In this document: in pieces, positions 16,233 through 24,024 of the stretch | Layout of the letters: every line of letters starts with the position of its first letter | How positions within the stretch are numbered: the first letter of the stretch is position 1 | Source: Bdellovibrionales bacterium GWA2_49_15 | GTDB lineage: Bacteria; Bdellovibrionota; Bacteriovoracia; Bacteriovoracales; Bacteriovoracaceae | Assembly: GCA_001769855.1 (NCBI GenBank) | Contig: MEPP01000001.1 | Location: 598,982 to 662,981 of the forward strand | DNA: 64,000 bases | Direction of reading: 5' to 3' | Notes under the pieces: model-generated | Database searches by the model: none | Told to the model about the DNA's origin: nothing | The model's input: the letters and a program-made list of their open reading frames with translations, nothing else | Program-made: the position numbers and the translations under genes

Positions 16233-16541
16233 ATGGATAATATTGTTGATTTTCGTTCATGGATTAAAGAGGCCAAGGAAAAAGGTCTGTCTTCAAAAGA
16301 AAATTCTTTATGGAACCGCTTTTATAAGGCCCTGGATTTTCATGCCCTGATTTCCGAGGCCAATGATCTCATTCACGGACTACGTGAAAAAGAACTGTCC
16401 CGCGACGACTGGGCACGGGCGCGAGCAATGTTGCAGGAAATAGAGCTACGCCTGGCAAACGACGGGCGACCGGAAGCTCAAGAAATTCGCACCATGGCCG
16501 GTGATCTGGAAAATCGATTGCGCAAGTTGGCCTTTCTCTAG
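16233..16541 (+). CDS. Small helical hypothetical protein
   Basis: A 102-aa protein beginning MDNIVDFRSWIKEAKEKG; GAGGAAAAGAG stands just before the ATG, and the longer open frame upstream has no ribosome site. The sequence is rich in charged residues and should be almost all alpha-helix (RDDWARARAMLQEIELRLA). No known domain. It follows the 68-aa gene by 172 bases and precedes an exported gene by 22 bases. Function unknown. Confidence 0.55.
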   Translation: MDNIVDFRSWIKEAKEKGLSSKENSLWNRFYKALDFHALISEANDLIHGLREKELSRDDWARARAMLQEIELRLANDGRPEAQEIRTMAGDLENRLRKLAFL

Positions 16542-16563
16542 CAAAATGCACTAAAGTTAGTGC

Positions 16564-17364
16564 ATGAAAAATTTTATCTTTTTTATTTTTTGGCTTAGCT
16601 ATGCGGCCTTGGCGGTTGATCTCCCTCAGCGAAATTGTCTGAGCACTCGTGAGTATGTCACCAGTCTCAACTTTTTGCGCGAGCAGAAGGCCCTCGGTCT
16701 GGAAGAAAAAGACGCTCGCAATCTGGCCGATCTCGTCTCAAAAGGTTGTACCGGAGCGGCCCAGCGTTTTATTAAAACCACCAACCTTCTTGTTCAGGCG
16801 GAGCTGCCTTCCAGGATTGCCATTACCACTGCCCAGGAAATGAGCGGAAAGAGCGATCAGGTATCGGAAAATTTCGCCCAAATTTTCGCCAAAGTGTATC
16901 TGGAAAAGTTTTTTGATCTGCCCGCCTCCGAGGCCCTGCGACTGGCGCGTAGTCTGGCCTTTGACATTGAACGAAGTCCCTCCAAGGTCATCGAGGATTT
17001 CACCATTCTCAGCGATTTTTGTCTCTCACGCAAAGGCCTCGACCTTCCCCTCGCCCAATGTCTGGCACTGATGGAAAAAGTTATTCCCCAGGGAAGAGAG
17101 CAGGAAGATTCAGTCGCCAAGGCCTTTATCAGGTTGTTCGAATTTCTCTCCAGCGACGAGAAGGGCCCGAAGATGGCCACCCTCAAGGCCATCGAGGAAG
17201 GCAAAAAGACCATCCAGTATGGCCCCAATGCCGTCGACAATTTTATCCAGGCGTATGCCTTCGCAACCAGTGCCACCGGACTTGGACTGACTTATGGACA
17301 AGGAGTGGAATTCGCCCAAAAGCTCTCTGAGCGAACGGTGAAGTCGGTTAAAAAGACGCCGTAA
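16564..17364 (+). CDS. Exported helical hypothetical protein
   Basis: A 266-aa protein with a signal peptide (MKNFIFFIFWLSYAALAVDL, cleavage near AVD). The mature part is alpha-helical with a repeated pattern: a LGLEEKDARNLADLVS-like helix pair recurs near residues 40, 120, 160 and 240 (LPASEALRLARSLA, LDLPLAQCLALMEKV, LGLTYGQGVEFAQKL), which suggests four diverged helical repeats of about 45-50 residues. No known family recognised. Its 3' end overlaps the convergent gene by 17 bases. Confidence 0.6.
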   Translation: MKNFIFFIFWLSYAALAVDLPQRNCLSTREYVTSLNFLREQKALGLEEKDARNLADLVSKGCTGAAQRFIKTTNLLVQAELPSRIAITTAQEMSGKSDQVSENFAQIFAKVYLEKFFDLPASEALRLARSLAFDIERSPSKVIEDFTILSDFCLSRKGLDLPLAQCLALMEKVIPQGREQEDSVAKAFIRLFEFLSSDEKGPKMATLKAIEEGKKTIQYGPNAVDNFIQAYAFATSATGLGLTYGQGVEFAQKLSERTVKSVKKTP

Positions 17365-18064
17365 GTCCTAGCCCCGGAACGAACTTGGTACGCTCGCCCA
17401 CCATGACAGGTAAAAGCATGGTACTGGCGACCGGACCAAAGATTTTTTTCTTATACTGCTGTTGCTCTTGCGCCACATCTTCCCAGTGATTGGTAAACAG
17501 CAAGGGGAAAAAAGACGCGCCCAAAGCGAGCATGTCAACCACTTTGGAAGTGGTATCGGTTTTGGCATTACTTAAGAGCTGGATCGAAGCAAAACCATTA
17601 GTGGCGAAGGACAACCATTTCATGGTGCGCGACAGCCGTCCCAGGCGATTAATTTCCTCTTCTGCCAGTCGCTCACGGGTCAGCGCTTCGCGAGTCGAAT
17701 GGGCGGGCATGGGTGCGACTTTATCATAGGCCGATTTATATCCGCGAACTCCGTAAACCATAAACATATTGACGGCCAGCCAGCCACCACCAACCAGCAT
17801 GCCGACGGTTCCGGAGTTTCCCTGGGGATCTTTACTCGGGTCCTCGTCCTGCATAAGGCCTGCCACTAAGGTAGTCATCGCGGAAACGGTGATCGCCCAT
17901 TGAAAATTCCAAGGCCTGCGCATTTCCGATTCGCTTTCAATTTTCAAGCGATCTGAGGCACGGGGCGTGACCAGTAATTCGGGGTAATCTACTCGGTCTT
18001 GTGCCCAAACTTCGCTACTCAGAAATGCAATAATAGCAATAATCGCAACGCCATTGACCTTCAT
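17348..18064 (-). CDS. Exported or membrane hypothetical protein
   Basis: A 238-aa protein with a signal peptide (MKVNGVAIIAIIAFLSSEVW, cleavage after AQ). It has further hydrophobic stretches at about residues 55-72 and 85-108 and one near 178-190, so it could be an inner-membrane protein or an outer-membrane helical protein. No recognisable domain. GGGAG precedes the ATG. It is divergent from the FecR-domain gene and shares its promoter region. Confidence 0.6.
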   Translation of the reverse strand: MKVNGVAIIAIIAFLSSEVWAQDRVDYPELLVTPRASDRLKIESESEMRRPWNFQWAITVSAMTTLVAGLMQDEDPSKDPQGNSGTVGMLVGGGWLAVNMFMVYGVRGYKSAYDKVAPMPAHSTREALTRERLAEEEINRLGRLSRTMKWLSFATNGFASIQLLSNAKTDTTSKVVDMLALGASFFPLLFTNHWEDVAQEQQQYKKKIFGPVASTMLLPVMVGERTKFVPGLGLTASF

Positions 18065-18066
18065 GA

Positions 18067-18096
18067 TTTACTCCCTAAAATAAACTCCATTATAAT
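18067..18096 (+). promoter_or_regulatory. Possible promoter of the FecR/PAP2 operon
   Basis: TTTACT (18067-18072) and TATAAT (18091-18096) are separated by 18 bases and lie 35 bases before the ATG at 18131. The -10 box is perfect, the -35 is moderate. The -35 box touches the ribosome site of the divergent gene. Confidence 0.4.
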
Positions 18097-18130
18097 CCTG
18101 GCCAGGGTCAATATAGCAAGGAAGTAGTTC

Positions 18131-19255
18131 ATGTTTTATCGTTTAGTTATTCTCATCGCCTTTTTTTTACTTCCCTACGCCTATGCCAACTTAGTGCAGG
18201 TTGCAAAATTTAAAGGTTCCGCCACCCAACTCGGGCCGGGTATGCGCGAAGCCAAAAATGTCTCCATGGGCGAATGGTACCCTAAAGATACCTCAATCCT
18301 CACGGCCGAAAAATCCTTTGTGCTGCTCAAATATAAAACCGGCGCGGCACTGACCTTGGGGCCCAGCAGCAAGATTGTGGTGGATGAAACTTCCGAGAAA
18401 AGTCAGGCACTCATTGCCCTGCTCACCGGAAAGATTAAGGCCACCGTGGAAAGTTCGCAGACAGCTAATCGCAAAAATAAACTTATCGTTAAAACAAAAA
18501 CCGCCGCGCTCGGCGTGCGGGGAACCTCTTTTCAAACCAGCTACAATCCTCAGTCGAGAATTACCTCGCTGGTAACTTTTAAAGGCAACGTGGCCATGGC
18601 CAAGATCGAGGCGAATCAATCTGACGCAAAAGTTGAGGAAGTCTTGCAGAAAAAATCGGTCGAGGTCACCAAAGGCGAGTATGCCGGAGTTTCCGATAAT
18701 CTGAATGTCGCCACCGCCCCCGTAAAAATTTCGCCCGAGCAGTTCACCAAGCTCAAGCTCAACGAAACTCTGGGCGCAACGGAAGAAAAAGTTGATGCGA
18801 AAACCTATCAGGCAGAGCTGAAAAAAAATCTTGATGACCTGGCGGCGAAGCCTTCGAGCGAAAAAGGCGGGACCTTTGACGAGAAGACCGGCAGCTACGC
18901 CCCTCGCCCGGGCGGACTCGTGGATATTGAATCTGGGATGTATGTTCCTCCCTCCAAGGATGCCGTGTTCGATACCAAGCTTAAAGTTTATAAGGCCACC
19001 TCGACGATCGGAACAATCAATGATGACGGCAGCTATCGCCCACCTGAAGGACTCAAGCTGGAACCGGGCAAGGGCTTTGTGGTCGATCCTGACGCCAGCA
19101 GCAAACGCGAAACGGTGACTCAGCTTGCCTCCGAGCTCAATCAAAATGTGGCCGGCCAGCTCATTGCCCCCTCCCCTGCTCCCAAGAAAAAATCCACGCT
19201 GGAAGGGGATGAGGAAGATGCCTACGATCGTTACTTCAAGAAGGAAGGCCTGTAA
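18131..19255 (+). CDS. Exported FecR-domain protein
   Basis: A 374-aa protein with a signal peptide (MFYRLVILIAFFLLPYAYAN). Residues 30-160 match the FecR fold: VAKFKGSATQLG, the KDTSILTAEKSFVLLKYK strand pair, LTLGPSSKIVVDE, LLTGKIKATVE, then the hallmark KTKTAALGVRGTSFQ. In this context FecR domains are periplasmic binding or sensing modules, not always linked to iron. The C-terminal 170 residues are low-complexity with two GTFDEKTGSYAPRPGG-like repeats (near 250 and 290). It is followed four bases later by a PAP2 phosphatase gene, so the two form an operon. Confidence 0.8.
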   Translation: MFYRLVILIAFFLLPYAYANLVQVAKFKGSATQLGPGMREAKNVSMGEWYPKDTSILTAEKSFVLLKYKTGAALTLGPSSKIVVDETSEKSQALIALLTGKIKATVESSQTANRKNKLIVKTKTAALGVRGTSFQTSYNPQSRITSLVTFKGNVAMAKIEANQSDAKVEEVLQKKSVEVTKGEYAGVSDNLNVATAPVKISPEQFTKLKLNETLGATEEKVDAKTYQAELKKNLDDLAAKPSSEKGGTFDEKTGSYAPRPGGLVDIESGMYVPPSKDAVFDTKLKVYKATSTIGTINDDGSYRPPEGLKLEPGKGFVVDPDASSKRETVTQLASELNQNVAGQLIAPSPAPKKKSTLEGDEEDAYDRYFKKEGL

Positions 19256-19259
19256 CTCG

Positions 19260-20039
19260 ATGCTGATCAAGCTTTTCATTCTGACCACAGCCATTGTGTG
19301 CTCGACCGCGTTTGCCCAGACGCACACCTCCAAGCAAAGTCCGAAGTTCGTCCAGCTCACTGACTCTCCCACGCCTTGGGAACGATTCAAAAAAAATCTT
19401 TTTTCGCCCATCACGACTCCCGCCAAGTATGCCTTTTGGCCCGGGATGACCTTGACCGTGGTGCTGGCCAAGGCCGAAGACAGTTACTCCGATCCGGTGC
19501 AAACGGAGATGTGGGAGAAAAATCCGCTGCGAAATTCCACCTTCATCGGCAACTTCTGGGGAACCATGATTCCCAATGCCACCTACTACCTCGCCATGAA
19601 GTCATCTTACTGGTTTGGCGACAATTACAATTCCCACGTGCGCGCCAATCACATGGCCGAGGCCACGCTGTACACCCTAGGTGTCATCACGGCGCTCAAA
19701 CTCACGATTCGTGAACCGCGCCCAAACCGCCTGGATAATCTCTCTTTTCCGTCGGGCCATGCCGGGATGAGCTTTGTCTTTGCCACCATCGTGGCGGAGG
19801 AGCATGGCAAGGCCTGGGGCATTCCGGCCTATATGATGGCGGCCTTTGTCTCGGCCACGCGACTCAATGATAACTGGCACTACACCCACGACGTCATCGC
19901 GGGTGCGACTTTGGGAATTGCCTACGGCTACGGCATTTACTACAACCGCAAGCACGTCTTTAAGGAAAATGATTATGTCATCGTGGCGCCGATCGTCTGT
20001 AACAATACACTCGGGCTGGGTGTTTCAAAAAGTTTTTAA
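19260..20039 (+). CDS. Exported PAP2-family phosphatase
   Basis: A 259-aa membrane or periplasmic phosphatase. I start it at 19260, giving a signal peptide (MLIKLFILTTAIVCSTAFAQ) and a 4-base gap after the FecR gene; a longer frame runs back into that gene. The three PAP2 motifs are present: K147 with R154-P (KLTIREPRP), PSGH (164-167) and R201-x5-H207-x3-D211. These enzymes remove phosphate from lipids such as phosphatidate, undecaprenyl pyrophosphate or lipid A. The substrate here is not known. The 3' end overlaps the convergent Sel1 gene by 15 bases. Confidence 0.88.
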   Translation: MLIKLFILTTAIVCSTAFAQTHTSKQSPKFVQLTDSPTPWERFKKNLFSPITTPAKYAFWPGMTLTVVLAKAEDSYSDPVQTEMWEKNPLRNSTFIGNFWGTMIPNATYYLAMKSSYWFGDNYNSHVRANHMAEATLYTLGVITALKLTIREPRPNRLDNLSFPSGHAGMSFVFATIVAEEHGKAWGIPAYMMAAFVSATRLNDNWHYTHDVIAGATLGIAYGYGIYYNRKHVFKENDYVIVAPIVCNNTLGLGVSKSF

Positions 20040-21263
20040 AAGATCGCAACTCTGAGTCAGACCCATGTCACAGGCGGCGCCAAAAAAAGCCCGCGCCTCC
20101 TCTTTGCGGCCGAGCTTCATTTCCAACAAACCGCTATTGTGACAGGATTTAACGATGCCGAGCTTGCAGGCCGTTTTGGTGTAAAAAAGCGCGGTCTGTT
20201 CTTGCTTCAAATCAAAAAGAATGGCGGAAACTTCCGCGCACGATTCAGCGTGGCCCAGCTCGCAGGCCCTTTTATAATATTCCATTTTCTTGGCCGGCCG
20301 GCTTTGGCCCAATTTGAAACAGCCTATGGCCAGCTTTAAGCTACAGGCCTTCTCGGTGAAGGTCAGATCCTTCTCCCCAAAGGCCTGACCGAGATTATAG
20401 CAGGCCTTGGCATGATTTTTCTTACAGGCCTTATCAGCGTACTCACGCGCCAGGGCCATCTGGGCCGACTCAAAAAAATCCCCCGAAGCCTGATGGCAGG
20501 CCTCCTCGGCACCCTGTTCACAAGCGGTTTTATAATGCTCCAGCGCCTCACGCTTTTCCCCGGCAGATTTTTCATAATGACCTAGAAATAAACAGCCCTG
20601 AGCATCCTTGGAACGACAGGCCAAGGTGAAAAGGCCGCGGGCCTTATTATCCATTCCCAACTTTTGCGCCACCAGCCCGCTGTTGAAGCAGGCATTGACG
20701 TGGCCTTTTTTACAAGCCGTCTCGAAAAAGTTTAAAGAGAGCCCCTGATCCCCGGCAAAAAATTCATGTCGGCCCCACTGATAACATTCCTCGGCGGTTT
20801 TATCCTCGCAGGTTTTTCCATCCACGGTTTGAAAAGTTTCCTTGGCATCCAACTTGGAAAATTTTTTGTAGCGCTGGTTGAGGGCCTCATTGAAAATTTT
20901 CTTTTTTAAATCATCACTGGCATAACGGGCCTCTTTGCACAGGGCCTCAAGCAAGCTGAGGCGAACATAGGCAATATGATCATCCCCCATTTTCTCCACA
21001 CAGCGTTCGTGGTTCTTGACTTCTTTATGGGGGAACTGGCATTCGCCCACCAATTTTTCCAAGGCCGATCCTTCGGCCCGGAGCCACGCCTCGTCTTCCG
21101 TCTTGGCCACGCCCTTGCCCGGGAAAAATACCCAGCCGCCCCATTGGGTGCGGGCGCTCTCCTTGACCCAATCCTGCTTTTCACACTGGCCCTCAAAGGT
21201 CAGGGAAAAAGACCACAGCACTGAGGAATAGGAAAGCACCATGATGATTAAAATTATTTTCAT
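20025..21263 (-). CDS. Exported Cys-rich Sel1-repeat protein
   Basis: A 412-aa protein starting at 21263 (one base after the methyltransferase stop) with a signal peptide MKIILIIMVLSYSSVLWSFS. From about residue 150 it has eight or so Sel1-like repeats of about 33-36 residues with the pattern A-x2-Y-x2-AC-x2-G-x3-SC (for example YYKRACELGHAESC). Each repeat keeps two cysteines, as in the disulphide-linked Helicobacter Hcp proteins. Such solenoids usually mediate protein-protein contact in the periplasm. Downstream partner of the methyltransferase gene; the functional link is unclear. Confidence 0.8.
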   Translation of the reverse strand: MKIILIIMVLSYSSVLWSFSLTFEGQCEKQDWVKESARTQWGGWVFFPGKGVAKTEDEAWLRAEGSALEKLVGECQFPHKEVKNHERCVEKMGDDHIAYVRLSLLEALCKEARYASDDLKKKIFNEALNQRYKKFSKLDAKETFQTVDGKTCEDKTAEECYQWGRHEFFAGDQGLSLNFFETACKKGHVNACFNSGLVAQKLGMDNKARGLFTLACRSKDAQGCLFLGHYEKSAGEKREALEHYKTACEQGAEEACHQASGDFFESAQMALAREYADKACKKNHAKACYNLGQAFGEKDLTFTEKACSLKLAIGCFKLGQSRPAKKMEYYKRACELGHAESCAEVSAILFDLKQEQTALFYTKTACKLGIVKSCHNSGLLEMKLGRKEEARAFFGAACDMGLTQSCDLLKTF

Positions 21264-21264
21264 C

Positions 21265-22092
21265 TTAAACTCCCACCATGGCACTGGCCTGCATGAAGGA
21301 ATACATAAAAACCGCATTGGGATCTTTGCGAACGGTATTGAGCTCCTCCACCGCCCCTTTGACAATTTCAGAAGTCACAGCGCCGGATGACAGCAGCTGC
21401 TCTTGACCGGAAAGTAAAAGCTCGGTCCAGTATTCGATGATCTCCCGGCGCTTATCGGGATGGCGATTGTCGTAGTGCCACGTTTTGATATGGGTTTCCA
21501 CATTGATATAACCCACGGCGGTTAAGAGATTCCCCAGCTTGGCACCGATAAAGGGATCTCCGGCATTCTCATATTGATAATCATTGAAGGCCATCCAGTA
21601 TTTCCACACCATGGGAGAATAGGGCTCCAGAAAAAAAGAATGATTCATGACCTCGGTCACATAAATGCGCGAGCCGGGAATCAGCACGCGTCTGACCTCA
21701 CTTAAAATACGCGAGGGCTCGGGAACATGTTCCAAGATCCAGCATAAAAAGGCCCCGTCAAAAGAGTTGGAGGAAAATTCCATATTGCCGGCATCCAGCA
21801 ACTTCAAATCGTAGCGGCCCTTGGCGAAAGGTAAGGTGCTTAGGTGCGTTTTGGCGGCCTGCAACTGCCGTTCATTTAAGTCTATGCCAGTGAGATGGAG
21901 ATCGGGAAAACGCCTCAAAATAATTTCTGACTGGGCCCCGACGCCGCAACCTACCTCCAAAATTTTTTTACAGCTGGAAAAATTGACGTCGCGATAAATC
22001 ACGTGCTCACCAAATCTTGCCTGGGCACGCAGTCGCGCCTGCTCCTTCGGGGAAAAACCATGCAGATAAGGAAATAGTGATCCATCAGTCAT
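21265..22092 (-). CDS. SAM-dependent methyltransferase (class I)
   Basis: A 275-aa soluble protein. Motif I is ILEVGCGVGAQSEIIL (about residues 44-59), the acidic loop LTGIDLNERQL follows, and motif IV-V regions are LDAGNMEF and DGAFLCWILEHVPEP. It belongs to the large Methyltransf_11/25 group. The C-terminal part (about 150-275) is a helical cap that probably sets substrate choice. GGAGATGATTT precedes the ATG. Substrate not identifiable; neighbours give no clue. Confidence 0.85.
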   Translation of the reverse strand: MTDGSLFPYLHGFSPKEQARLRAQARFGEHVIYRDVNFSSCKKILEVGCGVGAQSEIILRRFPDLHLTGIDLNERQLQAAKTHLSTLPFAKGRYDLKLLDAGNMEFSSNSFDGAFLCWILEHVPEPSRILSEVRRVLIPGSRIYVTEVMNHSFFLEPYSPMVWKYWMAFNDYQYENAGDPFIGAKLGNLLTAVGYINVETHIKTWHYDNRHPDKRREIIEYWTELLLSGQEQLLSSGAVTSEIVKGAVEELNTVRKDPNAVFMYSFMQASAMVGV

Positions 22093-22182
22093 AAATCATC
22101 TCCAACTTTGTTGTTTTTGATTGTAATTCGGCCAGCGGCCTTTTAGAATGGCCGGATCATAAGTAATAGCAGGGAGTTTTTC

Positions 22183-22959
22183 ATGAAACACGTCATTATC
22201 TTAGCACTTGGGCTACTTCTTTTTTCAAGTTGCGGATTCCGACAGGTCAACGAAGGCTATCGCGGTATCAAACTAGTCTGGGGAAAAATGGAAGGCGAGC
22301 CGCTCTTGCCTGGTTTATATTTCTACAATCCCATCTCATCCAGCATTTACCCTATGGAAATTTATGAGCAAAAGTTGGAAGGACAAACAAGCTGTTACAC
22401 CAAGGACACGCAATCTGTGATTGTGACCTTCGTTGTCACTTATTTTCCCGAGCCCTCTGCCATTGGAAAAGTCTTTGTTCAATTCGGCACGGGGTGGGAG
22501 GCCAAAATTTTGGCCCCAGCCGTCATCGGAACAATCAAGGACGCCATTGGACAATACATCGCCGACGACCTGGTCTCCAAACGTGAAGCTGTTACCCAAT
22601 ATGCCCAAGAGCAAATCACCAAGGCCCTGGCGACTCGAAACGTGGCCATCACACGTCTCGACGTCACCAACCTAGATTTTGACGACACCTATGAGAGAGC
22701 AGTTGAGCAAAAAGTAGTGGCGATTCAAGAGGCGCAAGAGGCCAAAAACCGCACTATCAAAATCCAAGAGGAAGCCAAGCAGGTGGTCGAGAAGGCCCGG
22801 GCGGAAGCTGAGGCCATGAAAATTAAAACCCAGGCGATTTCGGCCAATAATAATCTGGTGTCTTACGAAGCTGTACAAAAGTGGAACGGAAATCTACCGC
22901 AAATCATTATGGGCGGACAGAGCATCCCTTTCATTAATTTCGATAAGTTAATGAAGTAA
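22183..22959 (+). CDS. SPFH/prohibitin-like lipoprotein
   Basis: A 258-aa protein of the SPFH (band 7) family. It starts with a lipoprotein signal, MKHVIILALGLLLFSSCGF, so Cys17 should carry lipid. The SPFH domain covers about residues 20-170 (GYRGIKLVWGKMEGEPLLPG, TKDTQSVIVTFVVTY, LATRNVAITRLDVTNLDF), followed by a coiled coil rich in Glu, Ala and Lys (residues 180-225) and a QKWNGNLPQII segment that is typical of prohibitin-like HflK/C relatives. Most SPFH proteins are anchored by a transmembrane helix; here a lipid anchor seems to replace it. GGGAG precedes the ATG. Confidence 0.85.
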   Translation: MKHVIILALGLLLFSSCGFRQVNEGYRGIKLVWGKMEGEPLLPGLYFYNPISSSIYPMEIYEQKLEGQTSCYTKDTQSVIVTFVVTYFPEPSAIGKVFVQFGTGWEAKILAPAVIGTIKDAIGQYIADDLVSKREAVTQYAQEQITKALATRNVAITRLDVTNLDFDDTYERAVEQKVVAIQEAQEAKNRTIKIQEEAKQVVEKARAEAEAMKIKTQAISANNNLVSYEAVQKWNGNLPQIIMGGQSIPFINFDKLMK

Positions 22960-23010
22960 AGTTTTCACTTCCAATATCCGACTAGATTACTATGCTTCGG
23001 TCTGTACTAA

Positions 23011-23030
23011 TTTTTGCCAGGAGGCAAAAA
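23011..23030 (+). promoter_or_regulatory. Hairpin holding the ribosome site of the 74-aa gene
   Basis: TTTTTGCC (23011-23018) pairs perfectly with GGCAAAAA (23023-23030). The loop AGGA plus the first two stem bases form an AGGAGG ribosome site, and the last stem base is the A of the start codon. The hairpin could modulate initiation, or act as a terminator of upstream transcription (its 5' arm is a T run, so this is less likely on the plus strand). Confidence 0.45.
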
Positions 23031-23254
23031 TGAAGATTAGCAATGTTTATTCGTATCCAGCAGCGACGAATGTTATCTACCTGACTCCCAATACGGCCGA
23101 GAAAGCGTCCGAGAGCAGTGAGACCAAAGAGGTCCATAAGCTCTCCAATGAAATTGCTCTGATTAATAAGCAGACCAGTTACATTAAGGAAAATAAATTA
23201 GACTTCGCCTCCTTGTCTAACGCTAATCGCGTAAAGTTGTTGGATACTTATTAG
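23030..23254 (+). CDS. Small hypothetical protein
   Basis: A 74-aa protein preceded by a strong AGGAGG five bases upstream. N-terminus SYPAATNVIYLTPNTAEK, then a helical half (LSNEIALINKQTSYIKENK). Cytoplasmic, no signal peptide. The ATNVIYL segment recalls ATNVVDLS of the 68-aa protein at 15854. No known domain. It ends 20 bases before the next exported gene. Confidence 0.55.
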   Translation: MKISNVYSYPAATNVIYLTPNTAEKASESSETKEVHKLSNEIALINKQTSYIKENKLDFASLSNANRVKLLDTY

Positions 23255-23274
23255 GGGCCCCCGTATAATGGGGC

Positions 23275-24024
23275 ATGGAAAAAAAAGTTCAATGGGCCCT
23301 TGTGGCCCTTATGTTTTTGTCATTTGTCTCCCACGCCAACGACATGGAAGGTGTCTACACCGTCATTATCAAAAAGCAGCAGGAAAAAAAGAGTACTCGC
23401 TGGACCTTGAGTGACTGGCTTGCCACCAAGAAAAAAATTGCCCTCATGGACCAATGGCTGGCCCTCAACTCCAAGTCCACACTCTTTGAAGCGCGCCTCG
23501 GTGGCAGCGTGGGCGATGTGGAAGAAACCAGCGACGGAAATCCTGTCTCAAAAAAACAGGTGAGTCGTTATGAGGCCGAGTTCCTAATCAAGATGCTGGG
23601 TATCGGTGGAGAAATCGGTCGTTTAGGACCTCACCAAAAATTTACCGCCGGCGAGCTACAACTGATGATTCTCGGTAGCTCCCTACAGTCGACCCATCTC
23701 AGAGGCTTCTATGGAATGCGCAAGCTGGAGTGGGACGGACTTACCAACTTTAGCGGTCCCTATTATGGCGGCCATCTCACGCTGTATATTTTTAATTTTT
23801 TCGGAATCGACGGTCGCTATCAATATTTTTCCAAGACGAAGGGCACCGATAAAACCTATGCCACTTATGGCGAGGCCCTCACCTTCGGCGCTTTCCTCGA
23901 TCTCTCCTTCGTGCGCTTGGGAGCAAAGCTCTACAAAGAAAATTTGCGCCTAGAACAATCGGGGAATTTTTTCAGTGCCGCGAAAAATGAAGGCACCCTC
24001 CTCACCGCCTCCATCTTCTTTTAG
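23275..24024 (+). CDS. Exported outer-membrane beta-barrel-like protein
   Basis: A 249-aa protein with a signal peptide (MEKKVQWALVALMFLSFVSHAN). From residue 75 on it shows alternating hydrophobic strands (SRYEAEFLIKMLGIGGEIG, TLYIFNFFGIDGRYQYFS) and ends in phenylalanine (TASIFF), the signal for the outer-membrane assembly machinery. The barrel is probably eight-stranded. No specific family recognised. Its stop codon TAG (24022-24024) overlaps the first bases of the inverted repeat of the transposase element, yet the terminal Phe suggests that the gene is complete. Confidence 0.65.
   Translation: MEKKVQWALVALMFLSFVSHANDMEGVYTVIIKKQQEKKSTRWTLSDWLATKKKIALMDQWLALNSKSTLFEARLGGSVGDVEETSDGNPVSKKQVSRYEAEFLIKMLGIGGEIGRLGPHQKFTAGELQLMILGSSLQSTHLRGFYGMRKLEWDGLTNFSGPYYGGHLTLYIFNFFGIDGRYQYFSKTKGTDKTYATYGEALTFGAFLDLSFVRLGAKLYKENLRLEQSGNFFSAAKNEGTLLTASIFF

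Noticed and set aside
18293-19471. A 392-codon open frame on the minus strand opposite the FecR gene
   Set aside because: It lacks a ribosome site and recognisable domains, and the opposite frame has a signal peptide and a FecR domain; it is a shadow of that gene.
20025-20039. Frameshift or fusion between the PAP2 and Sel1 genes
   Set aside because: The genes are convergent and merely share 15 bases at their ends; both carry complete motifs.
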